Of a stretch of 25,603 nt of DNA, positions 12,091-18,364 are shown one piece after another. The notes under the pieces are model-generated. The model made no database searches. It worked only from the letters and a program-made list of their open reading frames with translations, and was not told the origin of the DNA. Positions within the stretch are counted from its first letter, which is position 1, and every line of letters begins with the position of its first letter. Both the position numbers and the translations under genes were made by a program. Source of the DNA: a bacterium (GTDB lineage: Bacteria; Armatimonadota; Zipacnadia; Zipacnadales; Zipacnadaceae); assembly GCA_030603495.1 (NCBI GenBank), contig JAUVXR010000035.1, forward strand, positions 1 to 25,603, in the 5' to 3' direction.

Positions 12091-12334
12091 TTACGGCGGA
12101 CCGCTTGGCCCACTGCCGTCTGATATATATACTCGTCTGCTATGTGTCATCTGCCCCGCACCCCTACAGCGCTTGCACGTTACGCGCCCGTTGCCACAGC
12201 GGCAATCTCTGTAGTTACCTACCCATGCCGCTGGTCGGGTATCTCCCCCGACCGTTACAGATGCGACACTCTGTAGTCCTGTGTCCTCCGCACAGCCCGC
12301 AGGTGCGCGTCGTGCGTATCCATTGCCAGGCCAC
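12091..12334 (-). CDS. DnaJ-type zinc-finger protein with broken reading frame
   Basis: GTG 12334, after AAAAGGAGATAGTT, encodes CGLCGGH and CRICNGRG, then stops at 12215. A second frame continues to 12091 with CRCGNGR and CKRCRGAG but has no ATG or GTG of its own; only TTG 12336 could start it. Together the halves make the four CxxCxGxG-like repeats of a DnaJ central domain. A +1 shift at the run of five C on the plus strand (12245-12249) would join them. A sequencing or assembly indel, a true mutation or a programmed shift are all possible. Confidence 0.6.
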
Positions 12335-12348
12335 AACTATCTCCTTTT

Positions 12349-12558
12349 CTATCGCGGCTCCATCACCGCCGCGAAGCCAGCCTTGAGCCACGTACGATTG
12401 GCCCCGCGCACATATCCGTATGCCCGCATCACGCGCCTGAATGTGACGCGGGCCTCACGCAGATTGCTGCCCCCCCCCAAGACGCCAAGCTGGTGGTCAC
12501 ATTGCTTCTGTAGCGACCAAAACTCTACCGTGACGATTGGATCAATAATGTTAATCAT
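12349..12558 (-). CDS. Hypothetical basic protein
   Basis: This 69-aa protein starts at ATG 12558, eight bases after GGAGG. The N-terminus MINIIDPIVTVEFW is followed by a basic helix (LREARVTFRRVMRAYGYVRG). It lies between two zinc-finger microproteins. Not recognised. Confidence 0.55.
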   Translation of the reverse strand: MINIIDPIVTVEFWSLQKQCDHQLGVLGGGSNLREARVTFRRVMRAYGYVRGANRTWLKAGFAAVMEPR

Positions 12559-12562
12559 CCTC

Positions 12563-12682
12563 TCATCCTCCTTTGGGTTCACCGCAGCGCAGGCAGGCCG
12601 TGGCAAAGTCCACGTTCAGGGCCCCACACTTCGGGCACGTCCAGCGACACAGCAAGCTGTAGAGTATCAGATATGTGGTCAT
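12563..12682 (-). CDS. RanBP2-type zinc-finger microprotein 2
   Basis: ATG 12682 overlaps the previous stop as ATGA and encodes 39 aa. WTCPKCGALNVDFATACLRC fits the RanBP2 consensus W-x-C-x2-C-x3-N-x6-C-x2-C exactly. A short hydrophobic N-terminus (YLILYSLL) precedes the finger. It is a tandem paralogue of the gene immediately upstream. Confidence 0.75.
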   Translation of the reverse strand: MTTYLILYSLLCRWTCPKCGALNVDFATACLRCGEPKGG

Positions 12683-12834
12683 TGGCTCGGCCTCGCTGTC
12701 CCGCAGGAGACACACTTCCTGGCCTGCGAATGGTTCCACGTACCGCAGGCGCAGCGCCAGGCACCGCCCCGGTCGACGGGTAGCAGGCGCATGCCGTAGA
12801 ATAGGCTCATCACAAGATCAATCATCGTCAGCAT
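12679..12834 (-). CDS. RanBP2-type zinc-finger microprotein 1
   Basis: ATG 12834, nine bases after GGGAGG, encodes 51 aa. About 25 N-terminal residues (MLTMIDLVMSLFYGMRLLP) precede WRCACGTWNHS...CVSC, the finger with W, four Cys and the conserved Asn. The one-residue spacing of the first pair matches the copy at 11962-12072. ATG 12825 is an alternative start. It overlaps the upstream gene by 17 bases. Confidence 0.7.
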   Translation of the reverse strand: MLTMIDLVMSLFYGMRLLPVDRGGAWRCACGTWNHSQARKCVSCGTARPSQ

Positions 12835-13012
12835 CTTCTTGTACCTCCCTGGTCATTGCCTGCATCACGATGAAACGGTCGTCCACCAGGCAGCAAGCCA
12901 CGCCGCCGCTGGGATGCCAATCGCCTTGCTGATGCAAGATCACGTCCACCATCAGGTTGTCAGCAGCCACGCGATAGTTGCCATTGCCCTGCGTCAAGAT
13001 CGTGTATTCCAT
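12818..13012 (-). CDS. Hypothetical small protein
   Basis: This 64-aa protein starts at ATG 13012 after GGAGGAGAGCT. EYTILTQGNGNYRVAADNLMVDVILH suggests a beta hairpin; VACCLVDDRFIVMQAMTREVQEDADDD follows. Acidic C-terminus. Unknown function. Confidence 0.6.
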   Translation of the reverse strand: MEYTILTQGNGNYRVAADNLMVDVILHQQGDWHPSGGVACCLVDDRFIVMQAMTREVQEDADDD

Positions 13013-13023
13013 AGCTCTCCTCC

Positions 13024-13140
13024 TCATTTGAACTCCTCGCCACAGCCCAGGCACCGATAAACCAGCCTGCCATCGGGATCACGCCTGACGATTTCGTAAT
13101 GTCCCTCACGCCCGCAGTGCGGACAGATCAATCTCGGCAT
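13024..13140 (-). CDS. 38-aa zinc-ribbon microprotein
   Basis: ATG 13140 with GGAGGCAACGAA upstream encodes CPHC at about 6-9 and CLGC at about 30-33, separated by a basic strand (YEIVRRDPDGRLVYR). This is a complete minimal zinc ribbon of the type found in transcription and replication accessory proteins. It overlaps the 45-aa membrane peptide gene by 35 bases. Function unknown. Confidence 0.7.
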   Translation of the reverse strand: MPRLICPHCGREGHYEIVRRDPDGRLVYRCLGCGEEFK

Positions 13141-13243
13141 TTCGTTGCCTCCTCGAAATATACGCCAGCCAGACCACCGCGCCCACATCCAGTACCATCA
13201 GCGCGCCAATGATCAGGCCAAATGTGAATGCCAACGCTATCAT
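13106..13243 (-). CDS. 45-aa single-pass membrane peptide
   Basis: ATG 13243 overlaps the previous stop as ATGA. The product is mostly one membrane helix (MIALAFTFGLIIGALMVLDV, then GAVVWLAYI) ending in a basic SRRQR tail, giving an N-out or small-protein topology. The coupling and overlap at both ends support it. Function unknown. Confidence 0.6.
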   Translation of the reverse strand: MIALAFTFGLIIGALMVLDVGAVVWLAYISRRQRNAEIDLSALRA

Positions 13244-13764
13244 CCTACTCGCACCAACTTTCCACCGCGCATCTCGGCCGTGTATGGCTCGCCGCCGCGC
13301 GGGGTCACTCTGAACGCCGTGCCGTCCGGCATGCCGCTGAGCTTGATCATAAATTCCAGGTCTATCATCGTGAATTTATTGCCGATGGAAAATTGACCAC
13401 CTGGCGAGCAAATCACCTCCACCCCGCAGTGATCGGGTCGGCGGGCCTCGTTGCCCCGCTTGGCCTTCCCCTCCCTCTGCTGGCGCGCCCGCCAGCGCAG
13501 CGTACGGGTGCTGGAGAGATTGACGCCGAGGCTGCGGGCCAGGTCGTTGAGCGTGATACCGCCGGGATTCCAGGATATGAGGGCGGCGCGAGCTTCGGGC
13601 GGTATGGGTTTGCCGCGGGTTCTCACCAGGTTGCCAGGCCGCAGTTTTGGCCCATTCCCGCAGGTGGGTTCCAAAAGATACGGACCAGGATAGCAACCCT
13701 CGTCCTGGGGATAGCAATCCGTAAAATATGCACACTGTTTGCACCAACTGTAAATAGTTTTCAT
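13240..13764 (-). CDS. HTH protein with N-terminal Cys cluster
   Basis: This 174-aa protein starts at ATG 13764 (ATGA junction with VRR-NUC). Residues about 8-40 contain five or six Cys (CKQCAYFTDC, then GC and TC), a possible metal site. Around 65-95, ITLNDLARSLGVNLSSTRTLRW is a helix-turn-helix. The C-terminal part (SIGNKFTMIDLEFMIKLSG, then FRVTPRGGEPYTAEM) is beta-rich. A phage transcription regulator is plausible. Target unknown. Confidence 0.6.
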   Translation of the reverse strand: MKTIYSWCKQCAYFTDCYPQDEGCYPGPYLLEPTCGNGPKLRPGNLVRTRGKPIPPEARAALISWNPGGITLNDLARSLGVNLSSTRTLRWRARQQREGKAKRGNEARRPDHCGVEVICSPGGQFSIGNKFTMIDLEFMIKLSGMPDGTAFRVTPRGGEPYTAEMRGGKLVRVG

Positions 13765-14123
13765 CTCTCCTCCCTCCACGCCCCCTGTCCCACTGCCAGC
13801 CATTCCTCGATCATCGCCGGATGGCGGACGGTGATCCGGCGCAGGTGCGGGCCTTGATGTGGGACGATGCGGGCCTTAAATCGCTTCTGGCTGTCGCTCA
13901 GCCGGCCCCGCGGCTTCTTGCACTCTACGTACAGCGTGTGGTCGTGCTTCCAGCACAGCAGATCAGGCAGGCCACGAGATTGTGCACGTGTGGCCCGGTC
14001 CTGGCTGGTGACCAGCACCTCCCAGCCGGCGGCCTCCAATGCCTCCACGACCTGGCGCTGGATCTCAGATTCAGCCAGGTGGCCAGCATCTCCGATAAAC
14101 CAGGCGGGCCTAGGTTCGGTCAT
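13761..14123 (-). CDS. VRR-NUC-type endonuclease
   Basis: This 120-aa protein (ATG 14123, GGAGG nine bases upstream) has the compact VRR-NUC core of the PD-(D/E)xK superfamily. E18/E20 are in a helix SEIQRQVVEALEAAGW, D54 in GLPDLLCW, and E67-C-K69 in YVECKKPRGRLSDSQKRF. Phage members cut branched or structured DNA and often sit in replication or recombination modules, as here. It overlaps the preceding gene by 14 bases and is coupled to the HTH gene. Confidence 0.88.
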   Translation of the reverse strand: MTEPRPAWFIGDAGHLAESEIQRQVVEALEAAGWEVLVTSQDRATRAQSRGLPDLLCWKHDHTLYVECKKPRGRLSDSQKRFKARIVPHQGPHLRRITVRHPAMIEEWLAVGQGAWREER

Positions 14124-14742
14124 CTGCGTTTGCCTCCTCACCAGCCTCACCGACGCATCTAGCATAATCTTCATCTAAAGTCGCCAATCGCTGCATTAGC
14201 TCGGGCGACGGCACGAATGCTCGCAGGCGCTCAAGTTCAGCCCGTGCCAACTCCAGCGCATCCCGCATCGCCCACACGCCGTGATCCTTCCAGAATGAGC
14301 CGCAAGGCTCCTCCGTCTCGGGATTGAGTACCGGCGCGTAGAAATCGCCTAGGCTCTCGTCCACGGCGGCCAGCTCCTCGCGGGCCTGCTCTAATTCCGT
14401 GGTCCATTCGGCTTTCCTGATACTGTGGTTGACCAGCATCCCGGATACTCTACCTCGCAGCTTGGCATTCTCAAGCCGCGTCTCCCGCAGTTCCTCCACC
14501 AGCGCGGGAAGCCAGGTGCGGGAGCGGGCTGCAAACTTGAGGTTGGCAACAATTTGTTGTCTTGCCTCTGCTGGCGGCTCTGTATGGAAGTCAACTCCAC
14601 CAATTCTGTACGGTATTGTTGGCGCTGTGCCCCAGGGAACGCCAGGGGCCTCGATGTACAAGTAGTTGCCATCGTCAACGAACTCCCACGGCGCAGGCGT
14701 CGTCGGCTCGATATAGGCTTCAATCTCGTTCAGGTCGAGCAT
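14110..14742 (-). CDS. Ead/Ea22-like coiled-coil phage protein
   Basis: This 210-aa protein starts at ATG 14742 after GGAGG. Residues about 70-85 (VANLKFAARSRTWLPALVEELRETR) match the short motif found in many Ead/Ea22-type phage proteins, followed by long helices (LELARAELERLRAFVP). These early phage proteins have no agreed function. It overlaps its neighbours at both ends. Confidence 0.6.
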   Translation of the reverse strand: MLDLNEIEAYIEPTTPAPWEFVDDGNYLYIEAPGVPWGTAPTIPYRIGGVDFHTEPPAEARQQIVANLKFAARSRTWLPALVEELRETRLENAKLRGRVSGMLVNHSIRKAEWTTELEQAREELAAVDESLGDFYAPVLNPETEEPCGSFWKDHGVWAMRDALELARAELERLRAFVPSPELMQRLATLDEDYARCVGEAGEEANADDRT

Positions 14743-15152
14743 CGCGCCTCCTTCCACTCGTCATACTCCGCCACCAGCGCCTCGTCACGCCGCAGGTTGC
14801 GGACCGCTCCGCTGTCGACGCAGGCCCCGGCGGCTATCGCCAGGCGTGCCATACTGCAATTGCTGTGCACCTGAACGGCGCAGCGGTCGCACAGCGGGGC
14901 GCCGGTGGTCTCGGTGCGGCAGATGGAACAATGTCGCACCATCGCCAGCCGGCGACCACACTCGCACAATTGACCCATCTCATAATCCGCCCACGAGCGC
15001 CAGCGACCACATTTGCAATGCTTTCCAAGGCCAATATCATCATCCACCGGTATGTCTTTCTCTACCATCTCCCCTTCTCCTCCAGTCGTGCCGCGCCGTT
15101 TCAATCGGCGCGACAACATCCACTCCCTTTCGTCTTCCTCGTATCCTACCAT
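14730..15152 (-). CDS. Multi-zinc-ribbon protein
   Basis: The frame encodes 140 aa from ATG 15152. A second start at ATG 15068 (MVEKDIPVDD) would give 112 aa. Both starts have a family-B start module (GACTGGAGG) upstream. The core has CKCGRW, CECGRR, CSICRT and CDRC within 50 residues, enough for two zinc sites. The C-terminus is helical. Possibly a nucleic-acid-binding adaptor; the two starts might give long and short forms. Confidence 0.6.
   Translation of the reverse strand: MVGYEEDEREWMLSRRLKRRGTTGGEGEMVEKDIPVDDDIGLGKHCKCGRWRSWADYEMGQLCECGRRLAMVRHCSICRTETTGAPLCDRCAVQVHSNCSMARLAIAAGACVDSGAVRNLRRDEALVAEYDEWKEARCST
15079..15112 (-). promoter_or_regulatory. Family-B start module, copy 3, with hairpin
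   Basis: A copy of the GCCCGACTGGAGG element (one mismatch, 15079-15091) sits 11 bases before the internal ATG 15068. Its 5' side abuts a hairpin with 7-bp arms at 15092-15098 and 15106-15112. Compare the copies at 15160-15172 and 15341-15353. Confidence 0.6.
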
Positions 15153-15334
15153 CTCCCAGCCTCCAGTCGGGCCGTGATTGCGCCCTTGAGGTTGCGCAGG
15201 AACTCCTCGTAGTGCTCATCATCTTCGTCTCGAAGATTTTCCAAGACGAAGATGATCCAGTCTAATACCAAGGCGAGCGTCATCGTATAAGGAGCCCCCT
15301 CCAGCGAATCAATGAGATGTTCTCGGTCGATCAT
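15146..15334 (-). CDS. Hypothetical helical acidic protein
   Basis: This 62-aa protein starts at ATG 15334, seven bases after GGAGG. It is almost all helix (LALVLDWIIFVLENLRDEDDEHYEEFLRNLKGAITARLEAGRW) with an acidic patch. Not recognised. It ends inside the start of the zinc-ribbon gene. Confidence 0.6.
   Translation of the reverse strand: MIDREHLIDSLEGAPYTMTLALVLDWIIFVLENLRDEDDEHYEEFLRNLKGAITARLEAGRW
15160..15185 (-). promoter_or_regulatory. Family-B start module, copy 2
   Basis: GCCCGACTGGAGG (15160-15172, minus strand) precedes ATG 15152. A short GGGC/GCCC stem (15169-15172 with 15182-15185) lies on its 5' side. Confidence 0.5.
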
Positions 15335-15340
15335 ATCCAT

Positions 15341-15383
15341 CCTCCAGTCGGGCGTGGGCAGCGAGAGCAAGCGCCCACGCCCG
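15341..15383 (-). promoter_or_regulatory. Family-B start module, copy 1, with 11-bp hairpin
   Basis: GCCCGACTGGAGG (15341-15353) precedes ATG 15334. A perfect 11-bp inverted repeat (15349-15359 with 15373-15383) overlaps its 5' end, between the annealing-protein stop and this gene. No U-tract follows, so the hairpin belongs to the module rather than to a terminator. Confidence 0.65.
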
Positions 15384-15390
15384 GATCGTG

Positions 15391-16398
15391 CTACTCTGCC
15401 GCGTCCCCCATCTCCCCCGCCAACCAGGTGTTGGCGGTGACTGCGGCCTCTTTCGGTTCGGCAGTCGCGCGGGCCTCACCATACACCTTGAGCCAGTTGA
15501 GGACCATATCCTCCGCGTCGCCGGGATCGAGAGTGCTCAGATTGAGCCGCCCGACGATCCTATAGCTGTCCAGGCCCTCCGTCCTCATGGCTGCCTGGAC
15601 CACTTGCGCGGGCCAGGTACGCCCATTGCCGCCACCGTTGCCATTCGTGGTGGCAGCCTTCTTCGGGGCAGCCTTCTTCGGCTTGGGCTTGGCGGCTGGC
15701 TTGCGCGGCGCTTTCTTCTTCGGCTCCTCCTCCGTCACATCGGTGTAGGTGCCGTCGACCAGATCCTCCATATCCTGCGTGAAGAACTCGCTCGCGCCGG
15801 TCGCTACCAATACGGCAGCCACGAGCGCCCGTTTCTGCGCCATCTTCTGGAGTGTGTTGACCAAGTCCCACGGCTCCGGGTTCTCGATGCGCCCCGTCTC
15901 TTGGCCTTCGATTGCCGGTGCGCCGTCTGGGAACTTGGCCCCGCAGCCGCCCTTCTTCTTCCAGCATACCCGCCCGCCGCCGTACTCTGCGCGGCCTTTG
16001 ATGATGGTCTCCTGCCCACAAGTCGGACAGATCAAGGGTTTGGTGCGCCAGCGGTATTTTACCTCCAGGCTATTGCAACTGCCCTCAGCGTCGGCCATCA
16101 CCTGGCCCGCTGCGTCGAGCAGGACACAACGGTACCGGTAGTGAAAGCGTCCAATGTCCCAATCCTCCAATGCGTCCTGGAGACGGAAGGTGGGCCGCAG
16201 ACCGAATAGCGTGCTCAGTTTTTCTGCGCCCGGTTTGAGCAGTGTCTTCCTGCCGCCCGTGCCGGGGATGACGCCATAGTCCACGCCATCGCGGAACACA
16301 TCCCGCGTAGCCTGGACGAGCGCCTGATACCTGGCTTTCATCGTGGCCAGGTCGCCGGTCATCGAGACCGGCCTTACCGTCAATGCCTTGTCCTCCAT
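15391..16398 (-). CDS. Putative ssDNA-annealing recombination protein (Rad52/Erf-like)
   Basis: This 335-aa protein starts at ATG 16398 after GAGGAGGTTCACG. The N-terminal domain has DYGVIPGTGGRKTLLKPGAEKLSTLFGL compressed around residues 40-67, and later KMAQKRALVAAVL and FTQDMED near 189-216. These recur in phage proteins assigned to Rad52/DdrA- or Erf-like annealing proteins. A four-Cys ribbon (CPTCG... and C...GGCG, about 124-153) is inserted. A Lys/Ala/Pro linker (about 226-262) leads to a helical C-terminal domain that may recruit partners. VRR-NUC lies downstream. The family call is moderate; a generic ssDNA-binding protein is the alternative. Confidence 0.6.
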   Translation of the reverse strand: MEDKALTVRPVSMTGDLATMKARYQALVQATRDVFRDGVDYGVIPGTGGRKTLLKPGAEKLSTLFGLRPTFRLQDALEDWDIGRFHYRYRCVLLDAAGQVMADAEGSCNSLEVKYRWRTKPLICPTCGQETIIKGRAEYGGGRVCWKKKGGCGAKFPDGAPAIEGQETGRIENPEPWDLVNTLQKMAQKRALVAAVLVATGASEFFTQDMEDLVDGTYTDVTEEEPKKKAPRKPAAKPKPKKAAPKKAATTNGNGGGNGRTWPAQVVQAAMRTEGLDSYRIVGRLNLSTLDPGDAEDMVLNWLKVYGEARATAEPKEAAVTANTWLAGEMGDAAE

Positions 16399-16409
16399 CG
16401 TGAACCTCC

Positions 16410-16661
16410 TCAGTTCTCTTGAGTGTACGTGAATGTCTGCAACGCCTTCTCCCCGCCCACCATCGGCACGGTGAGCGCGTCCAGCCGCTCGATCAGCGCC
16501 CTCGAAAGCTCCATCTGCGCCGCCAATAGTTCAGTCTGCGCCACCAGTGCGCAGGCGATGGCGAGTTGAGCATTGGCCTGTGCCCCTGCGCCGCCGATAT
16601 CCACTATCTGCGCTCGCTCGATATTGCGTCTTGCCGCGTACAGAAAATCAATGTCCTCCAT
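16410..16661 (-). CDS. Hypothetical helical protein, paralogue A
   Basis: This 83-aa protein starts at ATG 16661 after AAGGAGGTTACACG. It contains ACALVA, IERLDALT and GGEKALQTFTY, shared in order with the next upstream gene (16674-16880), which has ACALVA, VKRLDALT and GGDKSLYVI. The two are tandem paralogues that differ by a 13-residue helical insertion. The start region also resembles that of the annealing-protein gene. Function unknown. Confidence 0.6.
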   Translation of the reverse strand: MEDIDFLYAARRNIERAQIVDIGGAGAQANAQLAIACALVAQTELLAAQMELSRALIERLDALTVPMVGGEKALQTFTYTQEN

Positions 16662-16673
16662 CGTGTAACCTCC

Positions 16674-16880
16674 TTATCGTGTGGTTGCTCGTGTGGTTAT
16701 GACATACAACGACTTGTCACCGCCAAATTCCGTGAGCGCGTCCAGCCGCTTGACCAGCGCCACCAGTGCGCAGGCAGTGGCGATTTGGCTTGCTACTGGC
16801 CCATATTGCTGATATGCCTCTTCGCTCGTCTGCACCTCAACGAAATCAATCTGCTTCTTTGCCTCTGCCAGATAATCCAT
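16674..16880 (-). CDS. Hypothetical helical protein, paralogue B
   Basis: This 68-aa protein starts at ATG 16880 with GAGGAGGATGTG upstream. It shares the core ATACALVALVKRLDALTEFG pattern with the downstream paralogue. Its C-terminal codons contain a tandem repeat of CAACCACACGA, which runs into the next gene's start region. Confidence 0.6.
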   Translation of the reverse strand: MDYLAEAKKQIDFVEVQTSEEAYQQYGPVASQIATACALVALVKRLDALTEFGGDKSLYVITTRATTR

Positions 16881-16903
16881 CACATCCTCCTCTGTGTGTG
16901 GTG

Positions 16904-17302
16904 CTACTGTGCGCCCGGTATCTCCGCCGCGTCCCGACCGTCTCCATTCTGACCCGTCGGCTCCTCTGCGGCCAGTGCGGTGTAATCGGGTGCCATTGGG
17001 TCGGTGGCGGGCAGGCACTCGTCGCAGTAATAATGTGCCAGGCCGCCGACAATGATCTCATATCGTGCAAATCCTCGGCATTCCTCGCATCGCTCTGGGT
17101 TGACCAGGGCCTCGATGCTGTGAGGCTGCCGGGCCTCCCATATTGTTCCCCTCGCCGCCTCAATGTGTACCGTGGCAATCCGCGTGAATCTCTGCGCCTC
17201 GGCGATCAGCTCCGCCAGACCGATCAGGGTCGCCATGTCCTCGGCGGTGTGGATCTTGCCGAGGTGCTGAATCATCCTGTCCGCTGCATCTGTCAGTTTC
17301 AT
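16904..17302 (-). CDS. Zinc-finger hypothetical protein
   Basis: This 132-aa protein is taken from ATG 17302, four bases after GGAGG; ATG 17305 directly abuts the site and is less likely. Helical N-terminal half (TDAADRMIQHLGKIHTAED), then CEEC near 74-77 and YYCDEC near 93-98, a four-Cys zinc site. Acidic tail. A family-A start module precedes it. Confidence 0.6.
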   Translation of the reverse strand: MKLTDAADRMIQHLGKIHTAEDMATLIGLAELIAEAQRFTRIATVHIEAARGTIWEARQPHSIEALVNPERCEECRGFARYEIIVGGLAHYYCDECLPATDPMAPDYTALAAEEPTGQNGDGRDAAEIPGAQ

Positions 17303-17306
17303 CATA

Positions 17307-17326
17307 CCTCCCTCGTGATTGTGGGG
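17307..17326 (-). promoter_or_regulatory. Family-A start module, copy 5
   Basis: On the minus strand this reads CCCCACAATCACGAGGGAGG, a variant of the module upstream of genes at 19882, 19539, 19302 and 20164. It supplies the ribosome-binding site for the gene starting at 17302. Confidence 0.6.
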
Positions 17327-17328
17327 TC

Positions 17329-17547
17329 TCAATCGCTCCTGGCTGCCACCGCGCAGGGGGGCAGCCCCCCATCCTGTTCGCGCAGGGTGAGCCAGCCTTC
17401 CCACCTGGTCAGCCAGGGAAACAATCCCTTGCTGAATACTCTGACGTAGACCCGCTGGCCGTCTATGGCCGTGATCTCACCAACCACACTGCTCCGGTCG
17501 GCGGGATACACTACAATGCTGTCGCCAATTTTTACCGTCATCGTCAT
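17329..17547 (-). CDS. Hypothetical beta-barrel-like small protein
   Basis: This 72-aa protein starts at ATG 17547 (ATGA overlap, GGAGGGACG upstream). GDSIVVYPADRSSVVGEITAI followed by GQRVYVRVFSKG suggests a small KOW- or SH3-like barrel. The C-terminal codons include a perfect 7-bp inverted repeat of G and C (17356-17370). Function unknown. Confidence 0.6.
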   Translation of the reverse strand: MTMTVKIGDSIVVYPADRSSVVGEITAIDGQRVYVRVFSKGLFPWLTRWEGWLTLREQDGGLPPCAVAARSD

Positions 17548-17789
17548 CGTCCCTCCGCCTCCGCCCTGCGCTCCAGGGCGTCGCAGTATTCCTCGTGCTG
17601 GGCGAGCTGTTTGGCCCGGTCCAGCTTTGTATCCTCCGTCACCTGCCGCCGCCACTCTGCGAAGATGGCGCGTAGTCCAGCGGTCAGGTTGCCGGTATCG
17701 CCGACGTGGTGGGCCATCGCCAGGATGTCGGCGATGATGTCAGCGCTCAGACGGAAGGTGCAACTCTTGCCAGCTTCATTTTTTATCAT
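17544..17789 (-). CDS. Possible ribbon-helix-helix DNA-binding protein
   Basis: This 81-aa protein starts at ATG 17789 (ATGA overlap). CTFRLSADIIADILAMAHHVG, then TGNLTAGLRAIFAEW, resembles a ribbon-helix-helix layout: a short strand with alternating residues, then two helices. A helical charged tail follows. DNA-binding is inferred from the pattern only. Confidence 0.5.
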   Translation of the reverse strand: MIKNEAGKSCTFRLSADIIADILAMAHHVGDTGNLTAGLRAIFAEWRRQVTEDTKLDRAKQLAQHEEYCDALERRAEAEGR

Positions 17790-18007
17790 TGTGAGAACCT
17801 TTCCCGAATACAACGGTCGAATGCCTTATTGATCTCCTCAATAATTGTCTTGATGTGTTGTTGTCGTGATTCTGCTTCTCCACTATAATCACGACAGGTT
17901 GCAGTGATGCGCTTGCCATTGACATAGGTATCTACCTGATAACCATACGATACGAGCCATACCTTAAACTCTATATCTGGTATTGGGTCTGGCATTAGCT
18001 TATCCAT
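17786..18007 (-). CDS. Hypothetical small protein
   Basis: This 73-aa protein starts at ATG 18007, overlapping its upstream neighbour by 13 bases. FKVWLVSYGYQVDTYVNGKRITATC suggests two strands, followed by a helix EEINKAFDRCIRERF. Not recognised. The DNA is more AT-rich than average here. Confidence 0.55.
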   Translation of the reverse strand: MDKLMPDPIPDIEFKVWLVSYGYQVDTYVNGKRITATCRDYSGEAESRQQHIKTIIEEINKAFDRCIRERFSQ

Positions 18008-18198
18008 TGTGGCAGATACGTGTAGTTCTTGTGGCTCAAAAACTTGCCTACTCGAACTTCAAATACCTCTACGGTGTCCAGAATCTTAGCGGCCCTCGCC
18101 GTTGCATTTTCCCATGTGCCGGTGAAGACTTCTGCGAATTCCCAGCCTCCAAGAGGTTGTCTCTTTTCGATTCCCCAGTCTCTGATTTTTGTATCCAT
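17995..18198 (-). CDS. Hypothetical small protein, first gene of its promoter
   Basis: This 67-aa protein starts at ATG 18198, about 37 bases after the predicted start of transcription. WEFAEVFTGTWENATARAAKILDTVEVFEVRVG suggests an alpha/beta fold. The ribosome-binding site is only AAAGAGAGAG. Not recognised. Confidence 0.6.
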   Translation of the reverse strand: MDTKIRDWGIEKRQPLGGWEFAEVFTGTWENATARAAKILDTVEVFEVRVGKFLSHKNYTYLPQWIS

Positions 18199-18241
18199 TT
18201 GTTTCTCTCTCTTTGTTTGTTATCACTTGTCTTACAATGTT

Positions 18242-18270
18242 ATTATACTCCAAGTCGTTGCCCCTGTCAA
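18242..18270 (-). promoter_or_regulatory. Sigma-70 promoter for the 18.2-kb leftward operon
   Basis: Minus-strand TTGACA (18265-18270), a 17-bp spacer and TATAAT (18242-18247), exact consensus, preceded by GTGC. It drives the gene at 17995-18198 and those beyond. Confidence 0.87.
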
Positions 18271-18276
18271 GCACTT

Positions 18277-18330
18277 GCCCCCTTTCCCCCTGAATTTTTA
18301 AGAATTAGGGCCGAAAAGGGGCATTTTATT
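18277..18330 (+). terminator. Hairpin with T-rich tail upstream of the 18242 promoter
   Basis: Arms GCCCCCTTT (18277-18285) and AAAAGGGGC (18313-18321) form a GC-rich stem around an AT-rich interior containing CTGAATTTTTAAG. On the plus strand ATTTTATTT follows. It may stop plus-strand read-through, or simply insulate the promoter. A weaker CCTCGTG/CACGAGG stem lies at 18333-18352. Confidence 0.35.
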
Positions 18331-18364
18331 TACCTCGTGGGAGAGCACGAGGGGGCGCGAGAAG

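Noticed and set aside
15388-16209. Long plus-strand frame (273 codons)
   Set aside because: It is antisense to the annealing-protein gene, which has a strong ribosome-binding site and recognisable motifs. The plus-strand protein is Arg/Leu/Ala-rich with no motif.
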